Shown one piece after another: positions 1-15,000 of a stretch of 64,000 nt of DNA. Each line of letters opens with the position of its first letter. Within the stretch, counting starts at the first letter, position 1. The notes beneath the pieces were generated by a model, which saw nothing but the letters and a program-made list of their open reading frames with translations, did not search any database and was not told the DNA's origin. The position numbers and the translations under genes were made by a program. Source of the stretch: Symsagittifera roscoffensis (taxonomy: Eukaryota > Xenacoelomorpha > Acoela > Convolutidae); contig NC_087065.1 in assembly GCF_963678635.1 (NCBI RefSeq), positions 69,378,956 to 69,442,955 on the forward strand, written 5' to 3'.

Positions 1-3000
1 ATCATCACATTTAAGAAAAATCACAACTGTTCGTTGAGACCTCAATGAAGTCTATCATTTCAATACTCACGATAAATTTTTCACATTCAGATGAAAATGG
101 GGAATCATAAATCATTGGTCGAGACAAAATCATCACATTAAAGAAAAATCACAACTGTTCGTCGAGACCTCAATGAAGTCTATCATTTCAAAACTCACGA
201 TAATTTTTTCACATTCAGATGAAAATGAGGAATCATAAATCATTGGTCGAGACAAAATCATCACATTTAAAAAAAATCACAACTGTTCGTCGAGACCTCA
301 ATGAAGTCTATCATTTTAAAACTCACGATAAATTTTTCACATTCAGATGTAAATGAGGAATCACAAATCATTGGTCCAGACAAAATCATCACATTAAAAA
401 AAACAACTGCTCATCAAACGTAAATGAAGTCTATCACTTCAAATTTCACGATGTATTTTTCATATTCAGATGAAAATGGGGATCATAAATCATTTTTCGA
501 GACAAAATCATCACATTTAAGAAAAACCACAACTGTTCGTCGAGACCTCAATGGAGTCTATCATTTCAAAACTCACGATAAATTTTTCACATTCAGATGT
601 AAATGAGGAATCACAAATCATTGGTCCAGACAAAATCATCACATTCAAAAAAAAACAACTGCTCATCAAACTTCAATGAAGTCCATCATTTCACATTTCA
701 CGATGTATTTTTCATATTCAGATGAAAATGGGGATCATAAATCATTGGTTGAGACAAAATCATCACATTTAAGAAAAATCACAACTGTTCGTTGAGACCT
801 CAATGAAGTCTATCATTTCAAAACTCACGATAAATTTTTCACATTCAGATGTAAATGAGGAATCACAAATCATTGGTCCAGACAAAATCATCACATTCAA
901 AAAAAAACAACTGCTCATCAAACGCCAATGAAGTCTATCATTCCAATTTTCACGATGTAGTTTTCATATTCAGATGAAAATGCGGATTATAGATCATTTG
1001 TCGGGACAAAATCATCAAATTTAAGAAAAATCACAACTGTTCGTCGAGACCTCAATGAAGTCTATCATTTCAAAACTCACGATAAATTTTTCACATTCAG
1101 ATGTAAATGAGGAATCACAAATCATTGGTCCAGACAAAATCATCACATTCAAAAAAAAACAACTGCTCATCAAACTTCAATGAAGTCCATCATTTCACAT
1201 TTCACGATGTATTTTTCATATTCAGATGAAAATGGGGATCATAAATCATTGGTCGAGACAAAATCATCACATTAAAGAAAAATCACAACTGTTCGTCGAG
1301 ACCTCAATGGAGTCTATCATTTCAAAACTCACGATAAATTTTTCACATTCAGATGTAAATGAGGAATCACAAATCATTGGTCCAGACAAAATCATCACAT
1401 TCAAAAAAAAACAACTGCTCATCAAACGCCAATGAAGTCTATCATTCCAATTTTCACGATGTAGTTTTCATATTCAGATGAAAATGCGGATTATAAATCA
1501 TTTGTCGGGACAAAATCATCAAATTTAAGAAAAATCACAACTGTTCGTCGAGACCTCAATGAAGTCTATCATTTCAAAACTCACGATAATTTTTTCACAT
1601 TCAGATGAAAATGAGGAATCATAAATCATTGGTCGAGACAAAATCATCACATTTAAAAAAAATCACAACTGTTCGTCGAGACCTCAATGAAGTCTATCAT
1701 TTTAAAACTCACGATAAATTTTTCACATTCAGATGTAAATGAGGAATCACAAATCATTGGTCTAGACAAAATCATCACATTAAAAAAAAACAACTGCTCA
1801 TCAAACGTAAATGAAGTCTATCACTTCAAATTTCACGATGTATTTTTCATATTCAGATGAAAATGGGGATCATAAATCATTTTTCGAGACAAAATCATCA
1901 CATTTAAGAAAAACCACAACTGTTCGTCGAGACCTCAAGGAAGTCTATCATTCCAAACTCACGATAAATTTTTCACATTCGGATGAAAATGGGGAATCAT
2001 AAATCATTGGTCGAGACAAAATCATCACATTAATGAAAAATCACAACTGTTCGTCGAGACCTCATTGGAGTCTATCATTTCAAAACTCACGATAAATTTT
2101 TCACATTCAGATGTAAATGAGGAATCACAAATCATTGGTCCAGACAAAATCATCACATTCAAAAAAAAAACAACTGCTCATCAAACTTCAATGAAGTCTA
2201 TCATTTCAAAATTCCCGATGTATTTTTCGTATTCAGATGTAAATGAGGAATCACAAATCATTGGTCCAGACAATATCATCACATTTAAAAAAAACCTGTT
2301 CATCAAACGTCAATGAAGTCAATCATTTCAAATTTCACGATGTATTTTTCATATTCAGATGAAAATGGGGAATCATAAATCATTGGTCGAGACAAAATCA
2401 TCACATTTACGAAAAATCACAACTGTTCGTCGAGACCTCAATGAAGTCTATCATTTCAAAACTCACGATAAATTTTTCACATTCAGATGTAAATGAGGAA
2501 TCACAAATCATTGGTCCAGACAATATCATCACATTTAAAAAAAAACTGTTCATCAAACGTCAATGAAGTCTATCATTTCAAATTTCACGATGTAGTTTTC
2601 ATATTCAGATGAAAATGATGATTTTGTCTCGACAAATGATTTATGATCCCCATTTTCATCTGAATATGAAAACTACATCGTGAAATTTGAAATGATAGAC
2701 TTCATTGACGTTTGATGAGCAGTTGTTGTTTTTTGAATGTGATGATTTTGTCTGGACCAATGATTTGTGATTCCTCATTTACATCTGAATGTGAAAAATT
2801 TATCGTGAGTTTTGAAATGATAGACTTCATTGAGGTCTCGACGAACAGTTGTGATTTTTCATTAATGTGATGATTTTGTCTCGACCAATGATTTATGATT
2901 CCCCATTTTCATCTGAATGTGAAAAATTTATCGTGAGTTTTGAAATGATAGACTTCATTGAGGTCTCGACGAACAGTTGTGATTTTTCTTAAATTTGATG

Positions 3001-6000
3001 ATTTTGTCTCGACAAATGATTTATGATCCCCAAATTTAAGAAAAATCACAACTGTTCGTCGAGACCTCAATGAAGTCTATCATTTCAAAACTCACGATAA
3101 TTTTTTCACATTCAGATGTAAATGAGGAATCACAAATCATTGGTCCAGACAAAATCATCACATTCAAAAAAAAACAACTGCTCATCAAACGTCAATGAAG
3201 TCATCACTTCAAATTTCACGATGTATTTTTCATATTCAGATGAAAATGGGGATCATAAATCATTTTTCGAGACAAAATCATCACATTTAAGAAAAACCAC
3301 AACTGTTCGTCGAGACCTCAAGGAAGTCTATCATTCCAAACTCACGATAAATTTTTCACATTCAGATGAAAATGGGGAATCATAAATCATTGGTCGAGAC
3401 AAAATCATCACATTAATGAAAAATCACAACTGTTCGACGAGACCTCAATGGAGTCTATCATTTCAAAACTCACGATAAATTTTTCACATTCAGATGTAAA
3501 TGAGGAATCACAAATCATTGGTCCAGACAAAATCATCACATTCAAAAAAAAAACAACTGCTCATCAAACTTCAATGAAGTCTATCATTTCAAAATTCCCG
3601 ATGTATTTTTCGTATTCAGATGTAAATGAGGAATCACAAATCATTGGTCCAGACAATATCATCACATTAAAAAAAAACTGTTCATCAAACGTCAATGAAG
3701 TCAATCATTTCAAATTTCACGATGTATTTTTCATATTTAGATGAAAATGGGGAATCATAAATCATTGGTCGAGACAAAATCATCACATTTACGGAAAATC
3801 ACAACTGTTCGTCGAGACCTCAATGAAGTCTATCATTTCAAAACTCACGATAAATTTTTCACATTCAGATGTAAATGAGGAATCACAAATCATTGGTCCA
3901 GACAAAATCATCACATTCAAAAAACAACAACTGCTCATCAAACGTCAATGAAGTCTATCATTTCAAATTTCACGATGTAGTTTTCATATTCAGATGAAAA
4001 TGGGGATCATAAATCATTTGTCGAGACAAAATCATCAAATTTAAGAAAAATCACAACTGTTCGTCGAGACCTCAATGAAGTCTATCATTTCAAAACTCAC
4101 GATAATTTTTTCAAATTCAGAAGAAAATGAGGAATCATAAATCATTGGTCGAGACAAAATCATCACATTTAAGAAAAATCACAACTGTTCGTCGAGACCT
4201 CAATGAAGTCTATCATTTTAAAACTCACGATAAATTTTTCACATTCAGATGTAAATGAGGAATCACAAATCATTGGTCCAGACAAAATCATCACATTCAA
4301 AAAAAAAACAACTGCTCATCAAACGTCAATGAAGTCTATCACTTCAAATTTCACGATGTATTTTTCGTATTCAGATGTAAATGAGGAATCACAAATCATT
4401 GGTCCAGACAATATCATCACATTCAAAAAAAAACAACTGCTCATCAAACGTCAATGAAGTCTATCACTTCAAATTTCACGATGTATTTTTCATATTCAGA
4501 TGAAAATGGGGATCATAAATCATTTTTCGAGACAAAATCATCACATTTAAGAAAAACCACAACTGTTCGTCGAGACCTCAAGGAAGTCTATCGTTCCAAA
4601 CTCACGATAAATTTTTCACATTCAGATGAAAATGGGGAATCATAAATCATTGGTCGAGACAAAATCATCACATTTAAGAAAAATCACAACTGTTCGTCGA
4701 GACCTCAATGAAGTCTATCATTTTAAAACTCACGATAAATTTTTCACATTCAGATGTAAATGAGGAATCACAAATCATTGGTCCAGACAAAATCATCACA
4801 TTCAAAAAAAAACAACTGCTCATCAAACGTCAATGAAGTCTATCACTTCAAATTTCACGATATATTTTTCATATTCAGATGAAAATGGGGATCATAAATC
4901 ATTTTTCGAGACAAAATCATCACATTTAAGAAAAACCACAACTGTTCGTCGAGACCTCAAGGAAGTCTATCATTCCAAACTCACGATAAATTTTTCACAT
5001 TCAGATGAAAATGGGGAATCACAAATCATTGGTCCAGACAAAATCATCACATTCAAAAAACAACAACTGCTCATCAAACGTCAATGAAGTCTATCATTTC
5101 AAATTTCACGATGTAGTTTTCATATTCAGATGAAAATGGGGATCATAAATCATTTGTCGAGACAAAATCATCAAATTTAAGAAAAATCACAACTGTTCGT
5201 CGAGACCTCAATGAAGTCTATCATTTCAAAACTCACGATAATTTTTTCAAATTCAGAAGAAAATGAGGAATCATAAATCATTGGTCGAGACAAAATCATC
5301 ACATTTAAGAAAAATCACAACTGTTCGTCGAGACCTCAATGAAGTCTATCATTTTAAAACTCACGATAAATTTTTCACATTCAGATGTAAATGAGGAATC
5401 ACAAATCATTGGTCCAGACAAAATCATCACATTCAAAAAAAAACAACTGCTCATCAAACGTCAATGAAGTCTATCACTTCAAATTTCACGATGTATTTTT
5501 CATATTCAGATGAAAATGGGGATCATAAATGATTTTTCGAGACAAAATCATCACATTTAAGAAAAACCACAACTGTTCGTCGAGACCTCAAGGAAGTCTA
5601 TCATTCCAAACTCACGATAAATTTTTCACATTCAGATGAAAATGGGGAATCATAAATCATTGGTCGAGACAAAATCATCACATTAATGAAAAATCACAAC
5701 TGTTCGTCGAGACCTCAATGGAGTCTATCATTTCAAAACTCACGATAAATTTTTCACATTCAGATGTAAATGAGGAATCACAAATCATTGGTCCAGACAA
5801 AATCATCACATTCAAAAAAAAACAACTGCTCATCAAACTTCAATGAAGTCTATCATTTCAAAATTCCCGATGTATTTTTCGTATTCAGATGTAAATGAGG
5901 AATCACAAATCATTGGTCCAGACAATATCATCACATTAAAAAAAAAACTGTTCATCAAACGTCAATGAAGTCAATCATTTCAAATTTCACGATGTATTTT

Positions 6001-9000
6001 TCATATTCAGATGAAAATGGGGATCATAAATCATTGGTTGAGACAAAATCATCACATTTAAGAAAAATCACAACTGTTCGTTGAGACCTCAATGAAGTCT
6101 ATCATTTCAATACTCACGATAAATTTTTCACATTCAGATGAAAATGGGGAATCATAAATCATTGGTCGAGACAAAATCATCACATTAAAGAAAAATCACA
6201 ACTGTTCGTCGAGACCTCAATGAAGTCTATCATTTCAAAACTCACGATAATTTTTTCACATTCAGATGAAAATGAGGAATCATAAATCATTGGTCGAGAC
6301 AAAATCATCACAATTAAAAAAAATCACAACTGTTCGTCGAGACCTCAATGAAGTCTACCATTTTAAAACTCACGATAAATTTTTCACATTCAGATGAAAA
6401 TGGGGAATCACAAATCATTGGTCCAGACAAAATCATCACATTCAAAAAACAACAACTGCTCATCAAACGTCAATGAAGTCTATCATTTCAAATTTCACGA
6501 TGTAGTTTTCAAATTCAGAAGAAAATGAGGAATCATAAATCATTGGTCGAGACAAAATCATCACATTTAAGAAAAATCACAACTGTTCGTCGAGACCTCA
6601 ATGAAGTCTATCATTTTAAAACTCACGATAAATTTTTCACATTCAGATGTAAATGAGGAATCACAAATCATTGGTCCAGACAAAATCATCACATTCAAAA
6701 AAAAACAACTGCTCATCAAACGTCAATGAAGTCTATCACTTCAAATTTCACGATGTATTTTTCATATTCAGATGAAAATGGGGATCATAAATGATTTTTC
6801 GAGACAAAATCATCACATTTAAGAAAAACCACAACTGTTCGTCGAGACCTCAAGGAAGTCTATCATTCCAAACTCACGATAAATTTTTCACATTCAGATG
6901 AAAATGGGGAATCATAAATCATTGGTCGAGACAAAATCATCACATTAATGAAAAATCACAACTGTTCGTCGAGACCTCAATGGAGTCTATCATTTCAAAA
7001 CTCACGATAAATTTTTCACATTCAGATGTAAATGAGGAATCACAAATCATTGGTCCAGACAAAATCATCACATTCAAAAAAAAACAACTGCTCATCAAAC
7101 TTCAATGAAGTCTATCATTTCAAAATTCCCGATGTATTTTTCGTATTCAGATGTAAATGAGGAATCACAAATCATTGGTCCAGACAATATCATCACATTA
7201 AAAAAAAAAACTGTTCATCAAACGTCAATGAAGTCAATCATTTCAAATTTCACGATGTATTTTTCATATTCAGATGAAAATGGGGAATCATAAATCATTG
7301 GTCGAGACAAAATCATCACATTTACGAAAAATCACAGCTGTTCGTCGAGACCTCAATGAAGTCTATCATTTCAAAACTCACGATAAATTTTTCACATTCA
7401 GATGTAAATGAGGAATCACAAATCATTGGTCCAGACAAAATCATCACATTCAAAAAACAACAACTGCTCATCAAACGTCAATGAAGTCTATCATTTCAAA
7501 TTTCACGATGTATTTTTCATATTCAGATGAAAATGGGGAATCATAAATCATTGGTCGAGACAAAATCATCACATTTACGAAAAATCACAACTGTTCGTCG
7601 AGACCTCAATGAAGTCTATCATTTCAAAACTCACGATAAATTTTTCACATTCAGATGTAAATGAGGAATCACAAATCATTGGTCCAGACAAAATCATCAC
7701 ATTCAAAAAACAACAACTGCTCATCAAACGTCAATGAAGTCTATCATTTCAAATTTCACGATGTAGTTTTCATATTCAGATGAAAATGGGGATCATAAAT
7801 CATTTGTCGAGACAAAATCATCAAATTTAAGAAAAATCACAACTGTTCGTCGAGACCTCAATGAAGTCTATCATTTCAAAACTCACGATAATTTTTTCAA
7901 ATTCAGAAGAAAATGAGGAATCATAAATCATTGGTCGAGACAAAATCATCACATTTAAGAAAAATCACAACTGTTCGTCGAGACCTCAATGAAGTCTATC
8001 ATTTTAAAACTCACGATAAATTTTTCACATTCAGATGTAAATGAGGAATCACAAATCATTGGTCCAGACAAAATCATCACATTCAAAAAACAACAACTGC
8101 TCATCAAACGTCAATGAAGTCTATCATTTCAAATTTCACGATGTAGTTTTCATATTCAGATGAAAATGGGGATCATAAATCATTTGTCGAGACAAAATCA
8201 TCAAATTTAAGAAAAATCACAACTGTTCGTCGAGACCTCAATGAAGTCTATCATTTCAAAACTCACGATAATTTTTTCAAATTCAGAAGAAAATGAGGAA
8301 TCATAAATCATTGGTCGAGACAAAATCATCACATTTAAGAAAAATCACAACTGTTCGTCGAGACCTCAATGAAGTCAATCATTTTAAAACTCACGATAAA
8401 TTTTTCACATTCAGATGTAAATGAGGAATCACAAATCATTGGTCCAGACAAAATCATCACATTCAAAAAAAAACAACTGCTCATCAAACGTCAATGAAGT
8501 CTATCACTTCAAATTCACGATGTATTTTTCATATTCAGATGAAAATGGGGATCATAAATCATTTTTCGAGACAAAATCATCACATTTAAGAAAAATCACA
8601 ACTGTTCGTCGAGACCTCAAGGAAGTCTATCATTCCAAAACTCACGATAAAATTTTCACATTCCGATGAAAATGGGGAATCATAATTCATTGGTCGAGAC
8701 AAAATCATCAAATTTAAGAAAAATCACAACTGTTCGTCGAGACCTCAATGAAGTCTATCATTTCAAAACTCACGATAATTTTTTCACATTCAGATGAAAA
8801 TGAGGAATCATAAATCATTGGTCGAGACAAAATCATCATATTTAAGAAAACTCACAACTGTTCGTCGAGACCTCAATGAAGTCTATCATTTTAAAACTCA
8901 CGATAAATTTTTCACATTCAGATGTAAATGAGGAATCACAAATCATGGGTCCAGACAAAATCATCACATTAAAAAAAAAACAACTGCTCATCAAACGTCA

Positions 9001-12000
9001 ATGAAGTCTTTCACTTCAAATTTCACGATGTATTTTTCATATTCAGATGAAAATGGGGATCATAAATCATTTTTCGAGACAAAATCATCACACTTAAGAA
9101 AAATCACAACTGTTCGTCGAGACCTCAAGGAAGTCTATCATTCCAAAACTCACGATAAAATTTTCACATTCCGATGAAAATGGGGAATCATAATTCATTG
9201 GCCGAGACAAAATCATCACATTTAAGAAAAATCACAACTGTTCGTTGAGACCTCAATGAAGTCTATCATTTCAAAACTCAAGATATATTTTTCACATTCA
9301 GATGTAAATGAGGAATCACAAATCATTGGCCCAGACAAAATCATCACATTTAAAAAAAAAAAACTTTTCATCAAACGTCAATGAAGTCTATCATTTCAAA
9401 ATTCCCGATGTATTTTTCATATTCAGATTTAAATGAGGAATCACAAATCATTGGTCCAGACAAAATCATCACATTCAAAAACAAAAACAACTGTTCATCA
9501 AACGTCAATGAAGTCAATCATTTCAAATTTCACGATGTATTTTTCATATTCAGATGAAAATGGGGAATCATAAATCATTGGTCGAGACAAAATCATCACA
9601 TTTACGAAAAATCACAACTGTTCGTCGAGACCTCACTGAAGTCTATCATTTCAAAACTCACGATAAATTTTTCACATTCAGATGTAAATGAGGAATCACA
9701 AATCATTGGTCCAGACAAAATCATCACATTCAAAAAAAACAACTGCTAATCAAACGTCAATGAAGTCTATCATTTCAAATTTCACGATGTATTTTTCATA
9801 TTCAGATGAAAATGGGGATCATAAATCATTGGTTGAGACAAAACCATCACATTTAAGAAAAATCACAACTGTTCGTTGAGACCTCAATGAAGTCTATCAT
9901 TTCAAAACTCACAATAATTTTTTCACATTCAGATGAAAATGGGGAATCATAAATCATTGGTCGAGACAAAGTCATCACATTTAAGAAAAATCACAACTGT
10001 TCGTCGAGACCTCAATGAAGTCTATCATTTCAAAACTCACGATATATTTTTCACATTCAGATGTAAATGAGGAATCACAAATCATTGGTCCAGACAAAAT
10101 CATCACAATAAAAAAAAACTGCTGATCAAACGTCAATGAAGTCTATCACTTGAAATTTCACGATGTATTTTTCATATTCAGATAAAAATGGGGATCATAA
10201 ATCATTTTTCGAGACAAAACCATCACATTTAAGAAAAATCACAACTGTTCGTCGAGACCTCAAGGAAGTCTATCATTCCAAAACTCACGATAAATTTTTC
10301 ACATTCAGATGTAAATGAGGAATCACAAATCATTGGTCCAGACAAAATCATCACATTCAAAAAAAACAACTGTTCATCAAACGTCAATGAAGTCAATCAT
10401 TTCAAATTTCACGATGTATTTTTCATATTCAGATGAAAATGGGGAATCATAAATCATTGGTCGAGACAAAATCATCACATTTACGAAAAATCACAACTGT
10501 TCGTCGAGACCTCACTGAAGTCTATCATTTCAAAACTCACGATAAATTTTTCACATTCAGATGTAAATGAGGAATCACAAATCATTGGTCCAAACAAAAT
10601 ACTCACATTCAAAAAAAACAACTGCTAATCAAACGTCAATGAAGTCTATCATTTCAAATTTCACGATGTATTTTTCATATTCAGATGAAAATGGGGATCA
10701 AAAATCATTGGTTGAGACAAAACCATCACATTTAAGAAAAATCACAACTGTTCGTTGAGACCTCAATGAAGTCTATCATTTCAAAACTCACGATAAATTT
10801 TTCACATTCAGATGTAAATGAGGAATCACAAATCATTGGTCCAGACAAAATCATCACATTCAAAAAAAACAACTGTTCATCAAACGTCAATGAAGTCAAT
10901 CATTTCAAATTTCACGATGTATTTTTCATATTCAGATGAAAATGGGGAATCATAAATCATTGGTCGAGACAAAATCATCACATTTACGAAAAATCACAAC
11001 TGTTCGTCGAGACCTCACTGAAGTCTATCATTTCAAAACTCACGATAAATTTTTCACATTCAGATGTAAATGAGGAATCACAAATCATTGGTCCAGACAA
11101 AATCATCACATTCAAAAAAAACAACTGCTAATCAAACGTCAATGAAGTCTATCATTTCAAATTTCACGATGTATTTTTCATATTCAGATGAAAATGGGGA
11201 TCATAAATCATTGGTTGAGACAAAACCATCACATTTAAGAAAAATCACAACTGTTCGTTGAGACCTCAATGAAGTCTATCATTTCAAAACTCACGATAAA
11301 ATTTTCACATTCCGATGAAAATGGGGAATCATAATTCATTGGCCGAGACAAAATCATCACATTTAAGAAAAATCACAACTGTTCGTTGAGACCTCAATGA
11401 AGTCTATCATTTCAAAACTCAAGATATATTTTTCACATTCAGATGAAAATGGGGAATCATAAATCATTGGTCGAGACAAAGTCATCACATTTAAGAAAAA
11501 TCACAACTGTTCGTCGAGACCTCAATGAAGTCTATCATTTCAAAACTCACGATATATTTTTCACATTCAGATGTAAATGAGGAATCACAAATCATTGGTC
11601 CAGACAAAATCATCACAATAAAAAAAAACTGCTGATCAAACGTCAATGAAGTCTATCACTTCAAATTTCACGATGTATTTTTCATATTCAGATAAAAATG
11701 GGGATCATAAATCATTTTTCGAGACAAAACCATCACATTTAAGAAAAATCACAACTGTTCGTCGAGACCTCAAGGAAGTCTATCATTCCAAAACTCACGA
11801 TAAATTTTTCACATTCAGATGTAAATGAGGAATCACAAATCATTGGTCCAGACAAAATCATCACATTCAAAAAAAAAACTGCTAATCAAACGTCAATGAA
11901 GTCTATCATTTCAAATTTCACGATGTATTTTTCATATTCAGATGAAAATGGGGATCATAAATCATTGGTTGAGACAAAACCATCACATTTAAGAAAAATC

Positions 12001-15000
12001 ACAACTGTTCGTTGAGACCTCAATGAAGTCTATCATTTCAAAACTCACAATAAATTTTTCACATTCAGATGAAAATGGGGAATCATAAATCATTAGTCGA
12101 GACAAAATCATCACATTTAAGAAAAATCACAACTGTTCGTCGAGACCTCAATGAAGTCTGTCATTTCAAAACTCACGATATATTTTTCACATTCAGATGT
12201 AAACGAGGAATCACAAATCATTGGTCCAGACAAAATCATCACAATAAAAAAAAACTGCTGATCAAACGTCAATGAAGTCTATCACTTCAAATTTCACGAT
12301 GTATTTTTCATATTCAGATAAAAATGGGGATCATAAATCATTTTTCGAGACAAAACCATCACATTTAAGAAAAATCACAACTGTTCGTCGAGACCTCAAG
12401 GAAGTCTATCATTCCAAAACTCACGATAAATTTTTCACATTCAGATGTAAATGAGGAATCACAAATCATTGGTCCAGACAAAATCATCACATTCAAAAAA
12501 AAACAACTGCTAATCAAACGTCAATGAAGTCTATCATTTCAATTTTCACGATGAATTTTTCATATTCAGATGAAAATGGGAATCATAAATCATTGGTTGA
12601 AACAAAATCATCACATTTAAGAAAAATCACAACTGTTCGTTGAGACCTCAATGAAGGCTATCATTTCAAAACTCACGATAAATTTTTCATATTCAGATGA
12701 AAATGGGGAATCATAAATCGTTGGTCGAGACAAAATCATCACATTTAAGAAAAATTACAAGTGTTCGTTGAGACCTCAATGAAGGCTATCATTTCAAAAC
12801 TCACAATAAATTTTTCACATTCCGATGAAAATGGGGAATCATAATTCATTGGTCGAGACAAAATCATCAAATTTAAGAAAAATTACAACTGTTCGTCGAG
12901 ACCTCAATGAAGTCTATCATTTCAAAACTCAGGATAATTTTTTCAAATTCAGATGAAAATGAGGAATCATAAATCATTGGTCGAGACAAAATCATCACAT
13001 TTAAGAAAAATCACAACTGTTCGTCGAGACCTCAATGAAGTCTGTCATTTCAAAACTCACGATATATTTTTCACATTCAGATGTAAACGAGGAATCACAA
13101 ATCATTGGTCCAGACAAAATCATCACAATAAAAAAAAACTGCTGATCAAACGTCAATGAAGTCTATCATTTCAAATTTCACGATGAATTTTTCATATTCA
13201 GATGTAAACGAGGAATCACAAATCATTGGTCCAGACAAAATCATCACAATAAAAAAAAACTGCTGATCAAACGTCAATGAAGTCTATCATTTCAAAACTC
13301 ACGATAATTTTTTCAAATTCAGATGAGAATGAGGAATCATAAATCATTGGTCGAGACAAAATCATCACAATTAAGAAAAATCACAACTGTTCGTCGAGAC
13401 CTCAAGGAAGTCTATCATTCAAAAACTCACGATAAATTTTTCACATTCAGATGTAAATGAGAAATCACAAATCATTGGTCCAGACAAAATCATCACATTC
13501 AAAAAAAACAACTGCTAATCAAACGTCAATGAAGTCTATCATTTCAAATTTCACGATGTATTTTTCATATTCAGATGAAAATGGGGATCATAAATCATTG
13601 GTTGAGACAAAACCATCACATTTAAGAAGTATCACAACTGTTCGTTGAGACCTCAATTAAGTCTATCATTTCAAAACTCACAATAAATTTTTCACATTCA
13701 GATGAAAATGGGGAATCATAAATCATTGGTCGAGACAAAATCATCACATTTAAGAAAAATCACAACTGTTCGTCGAGACCTCAATGAAGTCTATCATTTC
13801 AAAACTCACAATAAATTTTTCACATTCAGATGTAAATGAGGAATCACAAATCATTGGTCCAGACAAAATCATCACATTCAAAAAAAACAACTGCTAATCA
13901 AACGTCAATGAAGTCTATCATTTCAAATTTCACGATGTATTTTTCATATTCAGATGAAAATGGGGATCATAAATCATTGGTTGAGACAAAACCATCACAG
14001 TTAAGAAAAATCACAACTGTTCGTTGAGACCTCAATGAAGTCTATCATTTCAAAACTCACAATAAATTTTTCACATTCAGATGAAAATGGGGAATCATAA
14101 ATCATTGGTCGAGACAAAATCATCACATTTAAGAAAAATCACAACTGTTCGTCGAGACCTCAATGAAGTCTGTCATTTCAAAACTCACGATATATTTTTC
14201 ACATTCAGATGTAAACGAGGAATCACAAATCATTGGTCCAGACAAAATCATCACAATAAAAAAAACTGCTGATCAAACGTCAATGAAGTCTATCATTTCA
14301 AATTTCACGATGAATTTTTCATATTCAGATGAAAATGGGAATCATAAATCATTGGTTGAAACAAAATCATCACATTTAAGAAAAATCACAACTGTTCGTT
14401 GAGACCTCAATGAAGGCTATCATTTCAAAACTCACGATAAATTTTTCATATTCAGATGAAAATGGGGAATCATAAATCGTTGGTCGAGACAAAATCATCA
14501 CATTTAAGAAAAATCACAACTGTTCGTTGAGACCTCAATGAAGGCTATCATTTCAAAACTCACGATAAATTTTTCACATTCAGATGTAAATGAGGAATCA
14601 CAAATCATTGGTACAGACAAAATCATCACATTCAAAATGAAACAACTGCTCATCAAACGTCAATGAAGTCTATCATTTCAAATTTCACGATGCATTTTTC
14701 ATATTCAGATGAAATTGGGGATCACAAATCACTTGTCGAGACAAAATCATCACATTTAAGAAAAATTACAAGTGTTCGTTGAGACCTCATTGAAGGCTAT
14801 CATTTCAAAACTCACAATATATTTTTCACATTCAGATGTAAATGAGGAATCACAAATCATTGGTCCAGACAAAATCATCACATTCAAAAAAAAACAACTG
14901 CTCATCAAACGTCAATGAAGTCTATCATTTCAAATTTCACGTTGTATTTTTCATATTCAGATGAAAATGGGGATCACAAATCACTTGTCGAGACAAAATC

